Part shown: positions 1-10,563 of the stretch, piece after piece | Layout: each line of letters starts with the position of its first letter | Position numbering within the stretch: position 1 is the first letter of the stretch | Assembly (NCBI GenBank): GCA_964020085.1 | Contig: OZ026598.1 | Span: 25,435,097-25,499,096 of the forward strand | From: Micromussa lordhowensis | Taxonomy: Eukaryota > Cnidaria > Anthozoa > Scleractinia > Lobophylliidae | Direction: 5' to 3' | DNA length: 64,000 bases | Position numbers and translations under genes: made by a program | Notes under the pieces: model-generated | What the model was told of the DNA's origin: nothing | Seen by the model: the letters and a program-made list of their open reading frames with translations, nothing else | Database searches by the model: none

Positions 1-278
1 GAAATTTGTTCGATCATGCAGGACCTGCTAATTCGTACGTGATGTCTATGTTTGCTTGGATAGCACACAGGTGTGAAAACAAAAGATCTAACATGTATGT
101 GAACCATTATGTAAAATCATTCCAGTCCTATTGGCTGCCTATCCTATTTCACAATAAAGCACACGAATGGTTCCAACAGTTTATTTTATTACCTGCGTTG
201 TTGTTGCGAAGAAGAGTTGGCGAAACAGTCTTAAATCATTAACAATTTAATCCCAGGATATATCCTATTTTCGATGCG

Positions 279-1268
279 ATGGACAACATGTACAATAACT
301 GTTCTGTCAACTGCCAAGGGGAACAAACAAGAATTTCAGACAACAGTGCTTGCTTCCGTTTTCCTGTATTTGAGGCGGAAAATGTTCCTCAGGAACTCAT
401 CGTGTTTAATTGCGCAGTTAACATTCTGCTTTTGATGATAGCGATAGTAGGAAATCTTGTGGTGTTATTTGTAACATGGAAGACTCCTTCTCTTCGCTCC
501 CCGTCGATCGTTTTGCTATGCGGACTTGCCACAACAGATCTAGCTGTTGGTCTTGTCGTTCAGCCCTTGTTTCTTTCCATGGAACTGATGCAAATCCTCT
601 CGAACTCAGCAGAGTATCATTGCAATTTGGGAAAAGCATTCATCACTATGTCCTATTGGGCATGTGGAGCATCTTTACTAACTGTTGCAGCCATCAGTGT
701 AGACAGGTTATTAGCAATCACCTATCACCTGAGATATGGTAGCACTGTAACTGTTTCGCGAGTCCTGTGCGTTCTGTCGCTAAACTGGTTGGTAGGCGGA
801 TTCCTGGCAAGTCTAATATTGTGGAGTGGGAATAAAGTGTTTCTTGCTGTCATGGCTGTGGCACTTGCCATATTTCTCTTCGTGTCCACGTATGCTCACA
901 TTAAAATATATCTCATTGCTCGCCGGCATAAACAACAAATCCAAACCCAAGCAAAGGTAGTTCAAGCAAGTACCGGTAATGGTTTTAACGTAGCGCGGTT
1001 CAAAAGGTCGGTTTCCAACGCTTTCCTAGTTCATTACGTCCTTCTTCTTTGCTATACGCCACTTTTCATTACTTTGCTATTAACTAATAATGACATATGG
1101 GTTGATTCAGCATTATTGAAGACGTCACACAGTGCCATGGCATGGAAATTAACAACAACTGCAGTATTTATGAATTCCTGTGCGAATCCTTTTATTTACT
1201 GTTGGCGTCTTCGAGAAATGAGAGTCGCTGTAAAAAGGTTTTTGAAGGATATTTTCTGCGGAAACTAA
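279..1268 (+). CDS. Class A (rhodopsin-family) GPCR, MECA-like orphan receptor, copy 1
   Basis: An uninterrupted 329-residue frame encodes a seven-helix plasma-membrane receptor that would couple an extracellular ligand to G proteins. Visible landmarks are the GN of TM1 (58-59), TDLAVG of TM2 (86-91), Cys115 before TM3, DRL in place of DRY (142-144), CYTP in TM6 (258-261) and NPFIY in TM7 (303-307), followed by a short basic tail. The second extracellular loop is very short (around WSGNK) with no cysteine to pair with Cys115. That is a feature of melanocortin/adenosine/cannabinoid-type receptors, so I infer a MECA-like orphan. The N-terminus is cysteine-rich with one N-glycosylation sequon (N7). 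No introns are needed. Two intact paralogues and one relic follow on the same strand. The ligand is unknown; database names such as adenosine- or melanocortin-receptor-like would be guesses. Confidence 0.88.
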   Translation: MDNMYNNCSVNCQGEQTRISDNSACFRFPVFEAENVPQELIVFNCAVNILLLMIAIVGNLVVLFVTWKTPSLRSPSIVLLCGLATTDLAVGLVVQPLFLSMELMQILSNSAEYHCNLGKAFITMSYWACGASLLTVAAISVDRLLAITYHLRYGSTVTVSRVLCVLSLNWLVGGFLASLILWSGNKVFLAVMAVALAIFLFVSTYAHIKIYLIARRHKQQIQTQAKVVQASTGNGFNVARFKRSVSNAFLVHYVLLLCYTPLFITLLLTNNDIWVDSALLKTSHSAMAWKLTTTAVFMNSCANPFIYCWRLREMRVAVKRFLKDIFCGN

Positions 1269-1290
1269 TTTAGGGGCGGCAAATCAGAAA

Positions 1291-1553
1291 CTAAGGTAAA
1301 AGGTTAAGGTAAAGTCTGTATACGCCCATCAGGCCGGCGCTTATCTCCGGTTTCTATGTAGCGTGAAGCAACTAAGAGTATGGTATTTCTACTACTCCTG
1401 GATGGGATGCTAGTCCATTGAATGGTTACCCCCAATCCGATAACCATCTATACACCTGGGTTAAGAGAGGCACTGTGAGTGACCTCGGCCAGGGCTCGAA
1501 CCCGGACCGCTCGATCCTAAGTAGAGCGCACTAACCATTAAGCGCCCCACTTC
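1291..1553 (-). repeat. tRNA-derived SINE, family II, reverse orientation
   Basis: Read on the minus strand this begins with a tRNA-like head: an A-box-like segment and a B box close to GGTTCGAGCCC. A conserved body follows, containing ACCCAGGTGTATA and CATCCCATCCAGG-type motifs. The same body occurs in plus orientation at 37310-37625, which shows a dispersed repeat rather than a tRNA gene. It lies just downstream of the first GPCR stop codon. Confidence 0.75.
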
Positions 1554-1560
1554 CTAGGTT

Positions 1561-3792
1561 ATAAAGGAAGGATCTCGCGCTTGATAATAGTAACAAGTAG
1601 GCTATTAAAAACGCATTATACATCACAGCGAGGTCTCGACGGTTTTTACAATCTTGTCATAAAATCCTAATCTCAAAACGCTCTCTTAAAAAGGAAAAGT
1701 TTTTAATGACATTTGGTAAGTCGTTCCTGAGAGCCTTGGTGCAATGACCGACAAAGGATCTGTCAATACAAAAACCGCTTTAGTCTTTGGAATAGACAGC
1801 TGATTTGAGCAACTTAACGGTAGCGTGTAGTGAAATAAAAGTTCGGTAAAATGGGCTGGAGGAAGTTCTTGAAGGGATTTGCTACAAGAGTCAGGCTACA
1901 AGAATTTTAAAAGTTATTTGTTCCTTAAAAGACAGCCAATGTAATATTGGAGTGATATAGGCTGAATTTTTCGCTCTGACTGTCAGCCTTGCAGCCGTAT
2001 TTTTGCAACCGTTGTAGTTTCTGTACCTCCTACGAGAAGAGTAGACCATGGTAGATATTGTTGCATTAATCAAGTTTTAGAGAAATAAAAGCATGAATAA
2101 GGATCTCATAAGCAAAAAGAGAGCTTCTTATTTTTTCCCAAGAATGCTTCTTTTTGGTGAAATTAAATATTCTCTGCAGTCCTTTGTACTCTTGCTAATT
2201 AAAATCAACAACATGCGCACTGACGGAGATTTGCATAGGAAATAGGATAAGGAAAGTCTAATAAAAAGCATATCAGACGGCCGAAACGTGTGAAGATTCC
2301 TAATTCTAAAGACGCGCCATATCACAATTCAATACGGAAAGATGCGATGACTTGTTATCTCAAGAAGGGAAATCTTTGGAGTAATTTTGCTCCGAAAAGC
2401 AAAATTTGACGCGGAATGCAAATCGTCTAGACAGGGTCGCCAATAAGCCACGTTCGGCATGTCAATCTTCTTACATGGCCCCGAGGTTTTCATGACAAAC
2501 TTCTATATTTGATGGTGCCTATTCCTGTTTTTTTTGCTACTTGGAGTGTAATTCCCAGCCCTAAGGAATTCCCCAGTCTCAGTTCCATTTTAGCCCTGAG
2601 TCGGAGAGAAAATGAGCTAACGCTCGAAACGTAAGTTTTTCCAATCCGGCTCACCGCAGCGGCTAATTTCAAGTTGATAATCATGTAAGTGTTTCACGTG
2701 CCCTTCTGATGTCCCTCAACAGTTTTCTTTCCAGACCAATCACAAAAAAATAAAAGAATCTTTGGACATAAGAAAATCTTTCGACGCGCCGTTAGGATAA
2801 TTTTTAATTGAATGGAATAATATGCAATATGTACACTACCTGCTAGTTACCTGCTCTAATAACCAAATATTTCCCAACTTTACGTTTACCTTACCACACG
2901 TACAAATCGAATTTGATGTTCTAACTTCCTGTCTTTACGATCAGCAATCTTTATCAGCGTTCTGGTCGGCAAATATGAAAACCCATATCCGGCGTTTTTC
3001 TTGCAGTTGACTATATTTCTGCTAGAGACAAGCTATTTCTTATTGCATACATAAACAAAGAGAATCTAAAATCAGCTTTTTTTCGAAAGGCGAAGTCGAA
3101 CTTCAGACTTTCAAAAGTGAACATTTACTCATCAGTCAGAAAAAAGGATTAAATTGCGTTGTGTCGCACAAACGCTTACGCCAATACATAAGCCAATGTC
3201 AAATGCGAGGAAAACAACAGAAAGGATATGAGTGCTATGACGCCAGTTGTCTCAGAAAAGGAAAAAAATAAAACCAATATCACTACCCTTTCACGTAAAC
3301 GAGTCATCTTTAGAGTCTTTAAGGTGCAGAAGCAACCACTATTTGACCAGCTGCGCGACTTACGTTTTGTTATTACTACAAAGCACTTGTTTTACTGGAC
3401 CATGTTTTCTCAAGCTTTGTCATTTAAATTTCCCTCAACATTTGTTAAACTGAAGTTGGTGTTTTACGAGCAAACATATCAAAAATGAATGCAAAATTAC
3501 TAACGTAATTCCCACGAACGAACAAGGTTAGACTTTTAATTCGTCTAACAATGTAAATTTTATAAATTGCGTCCTACGTGATATTGCTTTTCGCTTGGAT
3601 CGCCTTTCGCTTGGATTGATTTAATTACGTGTATAAGCACAATTGTATATGTAAACGGACCTGTCTGGCAAAGATGAAAAAAAAAACAAACACACACACA
3701 CAAAAAAAAACCCGGCGAACTAGTGGGGCAAACAGACTTACATTTATCACATATTTTCAATACGATCTTAGACATGTTTTTATTTCGATAGT
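1561..3792. other. Intergenic stretch, no supported gene
   Basis: Only short, compositionally random frames occur here on both strands. A motif near 2590-2635 (GAGCTAACGCTCGAAACGT) resembles the ends of the element at 46.8-48.2 kb, so a decayed repeat end is likely. I see no splice-linked coding segments. Confidence 0.4.
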
Positions 3793-4395
3793 ACGCAGTT
3801 TTTCCAGTTACTGTTCTGTGAACTGTCAAGAAGAGCAATCGACAATCTATGACAATAGCTCTTGCTACAGTTTTTCGGTACCAGTGTTTCTGACGGAAAA
3901 TATTCCATGGAAAACTCATGTACAACCGTGCATTTTAACTAGCATTTCATTAATCACCTCCCATCTATTTTCATTAATTACTTTCTGGACTCGACAAATT
4001 TTGGAATTGGTCTTGTCATTCGGACTTAGTCTATTCCCTTGGAAATCGCTTTCGAAAAACCGTTCCCCAATATAGCCAATTCAATAGTGCGCGTTTGTAA
4101 GTTTGTTAGGATATTAACTAATTGTTATCACTTGATGGGATATGCTAGTATAGTCAAATATTGTGGATTGTGTTCCTTTTTGTCATGGCTGATACAGTTG
4201 CCGTATTTCTTTCGCTTGTATGCAGTTGTAAGACTTTATCTCGTTGTTGTCCACCATTAATTACAATTTCTAGCCCAAACGGTCAAACAGATGCCTTAAA
4301 AATGCCAATATGTATATAATATTGCAAACGCTTTCCTTGTTCACTACTTCCCACTCCTTTGCTGCTTCATTCTTACCGCTACTAAGTGAAGCCAT
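3793..4395 (+). pseudogene. Decayed GPCR copy of the 5' tandem family
   Basis: Broken frames preserve recognisable pieces of the neighbouring receptors in the right order. The cysteine-rich N-terminus is present as YCSVNCQEEQ and DNSSCY, followed by an FLTENIP segment matching FEAENVP. Further on, VRLYLVV recalls the end of TM5, and NAFLVHYFPLLCC recalls the start of TM6 (NAFLVHYVLLLCY). Frame changes, stop codons and a lost TM2-TM4 region rule out a functional receptor. It sits between intact copies 1 and 2 in the same orientation, as expected for a dead member of the tandem array. Confidence 0.75.
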
Positions 4396-4984
4396 GAAAA
4401 AGTCTCAAGTTATTTCGCCAACGTATATTGTGCAAAACAAAATATTCCCTTGAACTTGCTTCTTCTATTGGCCTCTTAAGAAGCGAGAAGTCTGGTCGAG
4501 TCTCATCATGCTGTTGCTTTTGGGACCATCACTGCTGACAATATGGTTTCTCATGCTTTGTTTGATCTCCAGTAATAGTCCCGACGAGAGAGATTGCGAG
4601 CTTAGACTCGACGCAGATTTTCTCTCTTTTCCAATTGGCAAGTAACAGAAAAAAAAGGGACACAATTCAGGTCAAAATGATTCTAAATATAGTAAGTATC
4701 GCACATTTTTCACAGTTAATGAACTGAAACAACAAAGGGCACTCCGCGCAATGATATTGTTAGGTCTCCAAACCCACTCATAAGTGAAATTGTTTTTATG
4801 TCTTCCGGATATGAACCATGACACTTTCACATGATTACGCATGCATGTGCACGATTCTATGAATTATTTCCTTCACCGAACACCATCAAATATCGGGGGA
4901 GAACGAAAGTGGATGAAAAAGGCCTTGGATGTGTTACAAATTTTTGTTAGTTGTAAAGATATAAACAAGTATACGAATATCATC

Positions 4985-5956
4985 ATGTATAATGACTGTT
5001 CCATAAGATGTCCAGAGGAACAAGACACCATTCAAGAGAACAGCACTTGCTTCCGTTTTCCTGTTTTTCAGGTTGAAAATGTTCCACAAAATTTTATCGT
5101 GTCAAACTGCGTATTTAACGTGTTATTTCTAATAACAGCAATTCTTGGAAATCTCCTGGTCATATCAGCAGTATGGAAGACACCATCCCTTCGCTGTCCT
5201 TCTAATGTATTGCTTTGTGGACTGGCAACATCCGATCTCGCTGTTGGTCTTGCCGTTCAGCCGTTGTTTCTGTACATAGAACTGATGCAAATCATCGAAA
5301 AGCCAGCACATTATCCGTGTGCTTTGGGACATGCATTCATTGTTGTGTCTTATTCGGTATGTGGTGTGTCTTTGTTGACTGTTACAACCATCAGTGCAGA
5401 TAGGTTATTAGCGCTTCAATATCATCTGAGATATGTTAATATCGTCACCGTTCAACGTTCCTCGTACCTTATCTTATTTATCTGGTTGGTAAGCACGTCT
5501 CTGGCAAGTCTGATACTGTGGAATGGAAAAATATTTCTTGTCGTTATGGCTCTGGTAGTTGGTATTTGCCTCTGTTTGTCGGTGTTCGTTCATCTGAAAA
5601 TATATCGCGTCGTTCGGCGCCATCAACTGCAAATTCAAACCCAAAGAGAAGCCGTCCAAGCACGTGATGGTTTTAACGTGGCACGTTTCAAAAGGACAGC
5701 GACCAACGCTTTTCTTATTCACTTCTTTCTTCTCCTTTGTTACACTCCACTGTTTATCACGTTACTGCTGACAAGTAACGAAGACAAGATTGATTCGGCG
5801 TCATGGAAAACGGCCGATAGTGCCATAGCATGGAAATTGACAAGCACGATAGTATTCATGAATTCCGCTGTGAATCCTTTCATTTACTGTTGGCGTCTTC
5901 GAGAAATGCGAGTCACCATAAAAAAGACCTTGAAGGCAATTTTCTGTAGGCCGTAA
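4985..5956 (+). CDS. Class A GPCR, MECA-like orphan receptor, copy 2
   Basis: Intronless receptor gene of 323 residues from the preferred start. The frame is open back to an ATG at 4841, but the 48 extra residues have no counterpart in the paralogues, whereas MYNDCS at 4985 aligns with MYNNCS of copy 1 and MLNDCS of copy 3. Landmarks from this start are the sequon N19-S-T, GN in TM1, SDLAVG in TM2, DRL after TM3 (139-141), CYTP in TM6 (252-255) and NPFIYCW in TM7 (297-303). The cysteine-poor, very short second extracellular loop is retained. The region from RFPVFQVENVPQ through TM2 is nearly identical to copy 3, which suggests recent duplication or gene conversion. Role: ligand-activated G-protein signalling at the cell surface, ligand unknown. 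Confidence 0.88.
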   Translation: MYNDCSIRCPEEQDTIQENSTCFRFPVFQVENVPQNFIVSNCVFNVLFLITAILGNLLVISAVWKTPSLRCPSNVLLCGLATSDLAVGLAVQPLFLYIELMQIIEKPAHYPCALGHAFIVVSYSVCGVSLLTVTTISADRLLALQYHLRYVNIVTVQRSSYLILFIWLVSTSLASLILWNGKIFLVVMALVVGICLCLSVFVHLKIYRVVRRHQLQIQTQREAVQARDGFNVARFKRTATNAFLIHFFLLLCYTPLFITLLLTSNEDKIDSASWKTADSAIAWKLTSTIVFMNSAVNPFIYCWRLREMRVTIKKTLKAIFCRP

Positions 5957-7794
5957 TTTTGTTGCTGACTGTATATTAAAAACCATACCAAGGGGATTTT
6001 AACTGTAGGAATACAGTGTAAAATGAGAGGAGTAAAATTGTGGATTGTATTTGTTTTGGTTATTGATGACCAAGTTGGGTAAGTGATCATAGACAAGGGT
6101 GGAAGTGACCTTCACACAACATAAGAAAAAAATTATATACCATGCTTTCCAGTGTCACATCTTATGAATTCTATTACCGTTGCGTTTTGCACTACACCTT
6201 ATCAATGTCAGAGGGCTTTAACTTCACTAGTTTTCGCATCTCTAGCTCGATATATAAAAATAAAACTTTATTCATAATTAAAAAAAATAACTTACATAAA
6301 AGAAATAGAAATAATTGATAAGTATAAGATCGGATTTTTATCTTTACCTGACCTGAAATATTCGGTTTTCGGGTTTGGTATATCTATTGCGGTTTTTGAT
6401 TTACTCCTTTTTTAGCATCCGGCATTCGTTTTTTTTAGTCTAAAAAATGAATTTGTTTGGTTTTGGTTATTTGCTTGGCAAGTTTTAGGTCTGTTTACTT
6501 GACCTCAGTCAACCATGGTAGCGCACATGGGTGCAATATAGTTGACGAAAACCATGCCTAGATTAACTGAAAGAGGGAACACTTCTTGATAATTGATGCT
6601 CAAAGTGCGTCAGCTGCATTGCAACCAAGTTGTCCAAGTCCAAGATGTATTCTACACGAATCAGAAAATGTTCTCCATTTGAACAGTTCGAATCATCGTC
6701 TCTACATGTATGTCTTGAAGTGGAAGGGAATGTTAGTTTTGAATTTTCAATTGAGCTTTTTGCCTGGAAATAGGCGTTTGTAACATTTACAATGCCATTT
6801 TTTGGAAAAATCTACCAGTTGAGGGTTAAATAGTAAGCTAAAAAGGTATAGCCAATAATGATTTCAAATGAAAATTTCTTATGCCCTCAAAAAAGAAAGG
6901 AATACGCGTCTTTGCCTGATTCAAGTTTATGAATTGCACGTTTAATCAGTTTATTCGGCGGTTTTCGGTTTTGAGCGCTTTTATGGCGTTCCTTCGATTT
7001 TCAAAGATGTTTCAGGTCGACACACGAGGGCTGCATGTTTAAAAAACTTTTCACGCTGAGCACATTTTACAACAATTCAATGAACATGAAAAGTGCGTGA
7101 GATAATCATATTGTTTTCGTAATATAGTTCAGTAACATGTTGTTTTGACAAACAATCCAAACTTTTGCGGCAAACATAAATTCAGTGAAAATCCGATTTT
7201 TTAGAATCTAGAAGGGAATCGAAAATATGGTTGGAGAAATCAGGATTTCAAGATATCGGGGGTGAAAGAAAGAGAAAGAAGTCAAAGGGAAAACAAATTT
7301 TGGTTCTAGTCATTGGAGGTCCAATAATTCGAGGTTTCGAAAAATCTGGATTGAACCATGGTATGTTGTTTTTAAGAGCTGAAATCAAACATTAGCTCAC
7401 GGCTTCAGCAGAGCTTATCATTGGAAGAAGTTTACGTCTAGCATTTCCCATTGTTATTTTTGTCTGAGCTTATCGGAATTTGCAGTGTTTCAATTCATAG
7501 AATTTCCGCGACGAACGAACTGGAACAAAACAGGATCCTTCGCACAACAATATCAGATCTAAATTAGGTCTCCAAAGCACTAATACGTGTAATTAAGTTT
7601 CCGTTTTATGTATCCGGCAATGAATTGATGACGTTCGCAGATAGATAAACATACATGAGCAGCATTCCACGAAGTCAGTGATAGCTTCACAAAACGACGT
7701 GAGGAAATATCAGAGATAAACGAAAGTGGCTGAAAAAGGTTTCGCTGCGTCAATTGAAACGTCTTGCAACAATTTGGAAAAAGCGGATGTCATC
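5957..7794. other. Intergenic stretch between GPCR copies 2 and 3
   Basis: There is no supported coding sequence. An AATAAA at 6259-6264 lies about 300 bases after the copy 2 stop and could be its poly(A) signal. The remainder is AT-rich with only short random frames. Around 7400-7700 there is partial resemblance to sequence upstream of copy 2 (4690-4980), consistent with the duplicated unit including 5' flank. Confidence 0.4.
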
Positions 7795-8775
7795 ATGCTC
7801 AATGATTGTTCTACAAACTGCATTGGAAAAAACGCTGGGGCAATTCAAGACAACAGTTCGTGTTTTCAACTTCCTGTGTTTCAGGTTGACAATGTTCCAC
7901 AAAACGTTATCGTGTTGAACTGTGCACTCAACATCCTGCTTCTAGTGACGACGATTCTTGGAAACTTTCTGGTTATATCAGCTGTATGGAAGACACCTTC
8001 TCTTCGTTGTCCCTCGAATGTATTGCTCTGTGGACTGGCAACAAGTGATCTCGCTGTTGGTCTTTTCGTCCAGCCCTTGTTTCTGTACATAGAACTGATG
8101 CAATTCGTCAAACACGAGGCAGGGTATCCGTGTGCTTTGGGAAAAGCATTCCACATTCTGTCCTATTCGGTATGTGGTGTGTCCTTGTTGTCTGTTACAG
8201 CCATCAGTGTGGATAGATTTTTAGCGCTTCAATATCATCTTAGATATGTTAACGTCGTCACCGTCGTTCGAGTCGTGTACCTAATGTCATTGAATTGGTT
8301 GGTAAGCATTTTCATGGCAAGTGTAATGCTGTGGAGTGGAAATAAGGTCTTCCTTGTTGCCATGGCTGTTGTGGTGGGCGTTTGCCTTATTTTGTCAATA
8401 ACCGTCCATGTGAAAATTTACGGCATTGTTCGCCGCCATCAGAAACAAATTCAAACCCAAAAGGTGGCAGTCCAAACGCGTCTTAGAGCTAACTCGTTTA
8501 TGGCACGGTTCAAAGGGACAGGCAACGCGGTCCTCATCCACTACTTTCTTCTCTTTTGCTATACTCCACTGTTTATTACTTTACTATTGACTAGCATCGA
8601 AGACAGGATTGATTCGGCGTCATGGAAGAAAGCTGATATTGCTGTGGCATGGAAATTGACCAGCACGATTGTATTCTTGAATTCTGCTGTAAATCCTTTT
8701 ATCTACTGTTGGCGTCTTCAAGAAATGCGAACCGCCGTCAAAAATACCTCGAAGGCGATTTTCGTAAGGAAATGA
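7795..8775 (+). CDS. Class A GPCR, MECA-like orphan receptor, copy 3
   Basis: Intronless receptor of 326 residues. The frame extends upstream to 7726, but only through a GTG, so the ATG at 7795 (MLNDCS), which aligns with the paralogues, is taken as the start. Features are the sequon N20-S-S, GN in TM1, SDLAVG in TM2, DRF after TM3 (140-142), a basic third intracellular loop (RRHQKQIQTQ), CYTP in TM6 and NPFIYCW in TM7 (300-306). The second extracellular loop is short and lacks cysteine. It is the third intact member of the array. Variation among copies is concentrated in the N-terminus, the third extracellular loop and the third intracellular loop, which would affect ligand or G-protein choice. 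The specific ligand cannot be read from sequence. Confidence 0.88.
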   Translation: MLNDCSTNCIGKNAGAIQDNSSCFQLPVFQVDNVPQNVIVLNCALNILLLVTTILGNFLVISAVWKTPSLRCPSNVLLCGLATSDLAVGLFVQPLFLYIELMQFVKHEAGYPCALGKAFHILSYSVCGVSLLSVTAISVDRFLALQYHLRYVNVVTVVRVVYLMSLNWLVSIFMASVMLWSGNKVFLVAMAVVVGVCLILSITVHVKIYGIVRRHQKQIQTQKVAVQTRLRANSFMARFKGTGNAVLIHYFLLFCYTPLFITLLLTSIEDRIDSASWKKADIAVAWKLTSTIVFLNSAVNPFIYCWRLQEMRTAVKNTSKAIFVRK

Positions 8776-9775
8776 TTTTTTTTTGCGGTTAAGAACTAAT
8801 GAGGTTAGGCACTGGATTTGTCTTCTTACAAAATGACTTAAGAAATATTGAGACTACCCTTGTCAGCCTTTTCAGTTCCGTTTGTATTCAATCACTTAAG
8901 AACTGTCCCGGTGATCTCTCACAAAAGAAAACTGAAATCTCACGCGAGGTGACAACAAGACCCTCTTTCCAGAGCTAACCTACCGCTGGAACTACGCTGA
9001 AACGTTGGCTTTAAAAGCAGGAACAAACTTTTCGATCACCCTATGATAGTACAGAAGCCAGCATTACAGTGAGGTGTACCTTGTTGCTCCTGGTTGAACA
9101 AAACTGTGTCGAGCGTGACAATCCTTTCGTGCAGCGTATGACCTGCAACGGTTACAACTGATACACTGGCTCGCCAAGCCGGAACATTCCTCTTTGTCCC
9201 AGTGGACGCATTTTCGACAAGAACAAGCTAGCCGTAATCTAAGAATAAGAACAAGCTAGTCGTGATCTAAGAGATGGACTTCTACTCAGTTAACAACTGA
9301 ATTTACCTTTGACTGTGTTGTTGGAGATGCTTTTTACGTGGATCTGTCCAAGATGTCTGTAGATAGACGTTTATTCACGTTGCGAAGTGTCCGCAACCTC
9401 AAGTGTTTAAAAAAATCAAGTGATTCACAATGCACTCATCCTTCAAACGTCAGATTAAGACACTAGCACAAAATGCTAAGCTAAGAGTGGGATAATAACA
9501 TAAATTTTAAGGTGGCTGGAAACAGTTTCCAGTACTTTGCAAGACTTACATTTTGATGGGTCTTTATACTCACTCTATATCAATGGATTCCAAAATCATA
9601 GTATCAAAACAATTTCCCAATCAATGGTGAACATGTTGCTTTCCATTTTGTGGCTCAATAGGTTACCATAGCAACAATATGACCTGCTAAAAACACCCTT
9701 AATTTTAGCTTTAAGCGCCTATAACTTAAAAACGGGCTCGGTGACCCCCATTTCTTTATTATCGAATTGTAATCA

Positions 9776-9920
9776 GCATGACAAGATGCAACTTTTTGCA
9801 AAGTTTGCAAAGTTCAAAAAAATTCTACGAAGGGGATTCAGAGCCACCTTAAATGTTCGAACATTTCTGAATCCCCTTCGCAGAACTTTTTTAAACTTTG
9901 CAAAAAGTTGCATCTTATCA
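9776..9920. repeat. Large imperfect palindrome inside the TTAA element
   Basis: The two halves (CATGACAAGATGCAACTTTT... and its complement ending ...TCTTATCATG) pair over about 65 bases each around a centre at AAATGTTCGAACATTT. The left half carries GAGCCACCTTAA, the terminal sequence of the host element family, so this looks like two element ends fused head to head. Confidence 0.7.
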
Positions 9921-10302
9921 TGCCGGTTAGCTCAGTAGGTTGAGTTCCGGACTAGCGTGCGGGAGGTCGCGGGTTCAAACCCCGGCCGGACCAACACTCA
10001 CGGTCTTTAAATAACTGAGGAGAAAGTGCTCCCTTTGTAATTACATCTGCAAATGGTTAGACTTTCTAGTCTTCTCGGATAAGGACGATAAACTGTAGGC
10101 TCCGTCTCACAACTCTTCATAATTAATTCTGTGGGACGTAAAAGAACCCACACACTGTTCCAAAAGAGTAGGGAACGTAGTTCCCGGTGTGGTGGTCTAT
10201 CTCTCATCTAATGGTTAAATGCTCGGAGATACTAGCTGCATAAGCTACTCTAAAAAATCCGAGGGTAAATAAAAGTGATGTATACATGTATGTATGTATG
10301 TA
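9918..10302 (+). repeat. tRNA-derived SINE, family I, with TATG-repeat tail
   Basis: The first 75 bases look like a tRNA: A box TAGCTCAGTAGG, B box GGTTCAAACCC, and a terminal GGCCGGACCA that pairs loosely with the 5' GCCGGT. A non-tRNA body of about 250 bases follows, and the copy ends in (TATG)n at about 10285-10302. The attached body and the simple tail mark a retroposed SINE, not a functional tRNA gene. Confidence 0.7.
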
Positions 10303-10563
10303 TGCTGATTACAATTCGCTAATAAAAAATGGGAGTCACCGAGCTCGTTTTTGAGCTATAAGCGCTTAAAGCTAAAATTAAGGGTGTTTTTAGCAGGTTT
10401 TACTGTTGCTATGGTAACCTATTGAGCCACAAAATTGACAACAACTTCTTCACCAACGATTGGGCGGTTTTTAATGCCATGATTTTGACATCAATCGATA
10501 TAGAGTAGTTATAACGACCCATCAAACTTGGAAAGTACTGGAAACTGTTTCAAGCCACCTTAA

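Larger units (their letters stand above)
9507..10563. mobile_element. TTAA-flanked inverted-repeat element, interrupted by a SINE
   Basis: The ends are mirror images: TTAAGGTGGCTGGAAACAG at the left and the complement of TTAAGGTGGCTTGAAACAG at the right. The match continues inward for about 270 bases on each side, including a shared GTGACCCCCAT-like stretch and the segment AGCTTTAAGCGC. TTAA flanks are the target-site hallmark of piggyBac-type transposition, so this is probably a non-autonomous piggyBac-like element; no transposase is encoded. Related copies with TTAAGGTGGC ends lie at 31206-32169, 32594-32890 and 59291-59598. A nested palindrome (9776-9920) and a SINE (9918-10302) occupy the centre. 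Confidence 0.75.

Noticed and set aside
4841..4984. N-terminal extension of GPCR copy 2
   Set aside because: Open frame with an upstream ATG, but no counterpart in paralogues and no signal-peptide character.
9918..9992. Possible tRNA gene
   Set aside because: A and B boxes are good, but acceptor pairing is imperfect and the sequence continues into a SINE body with a (TATG)n tail.
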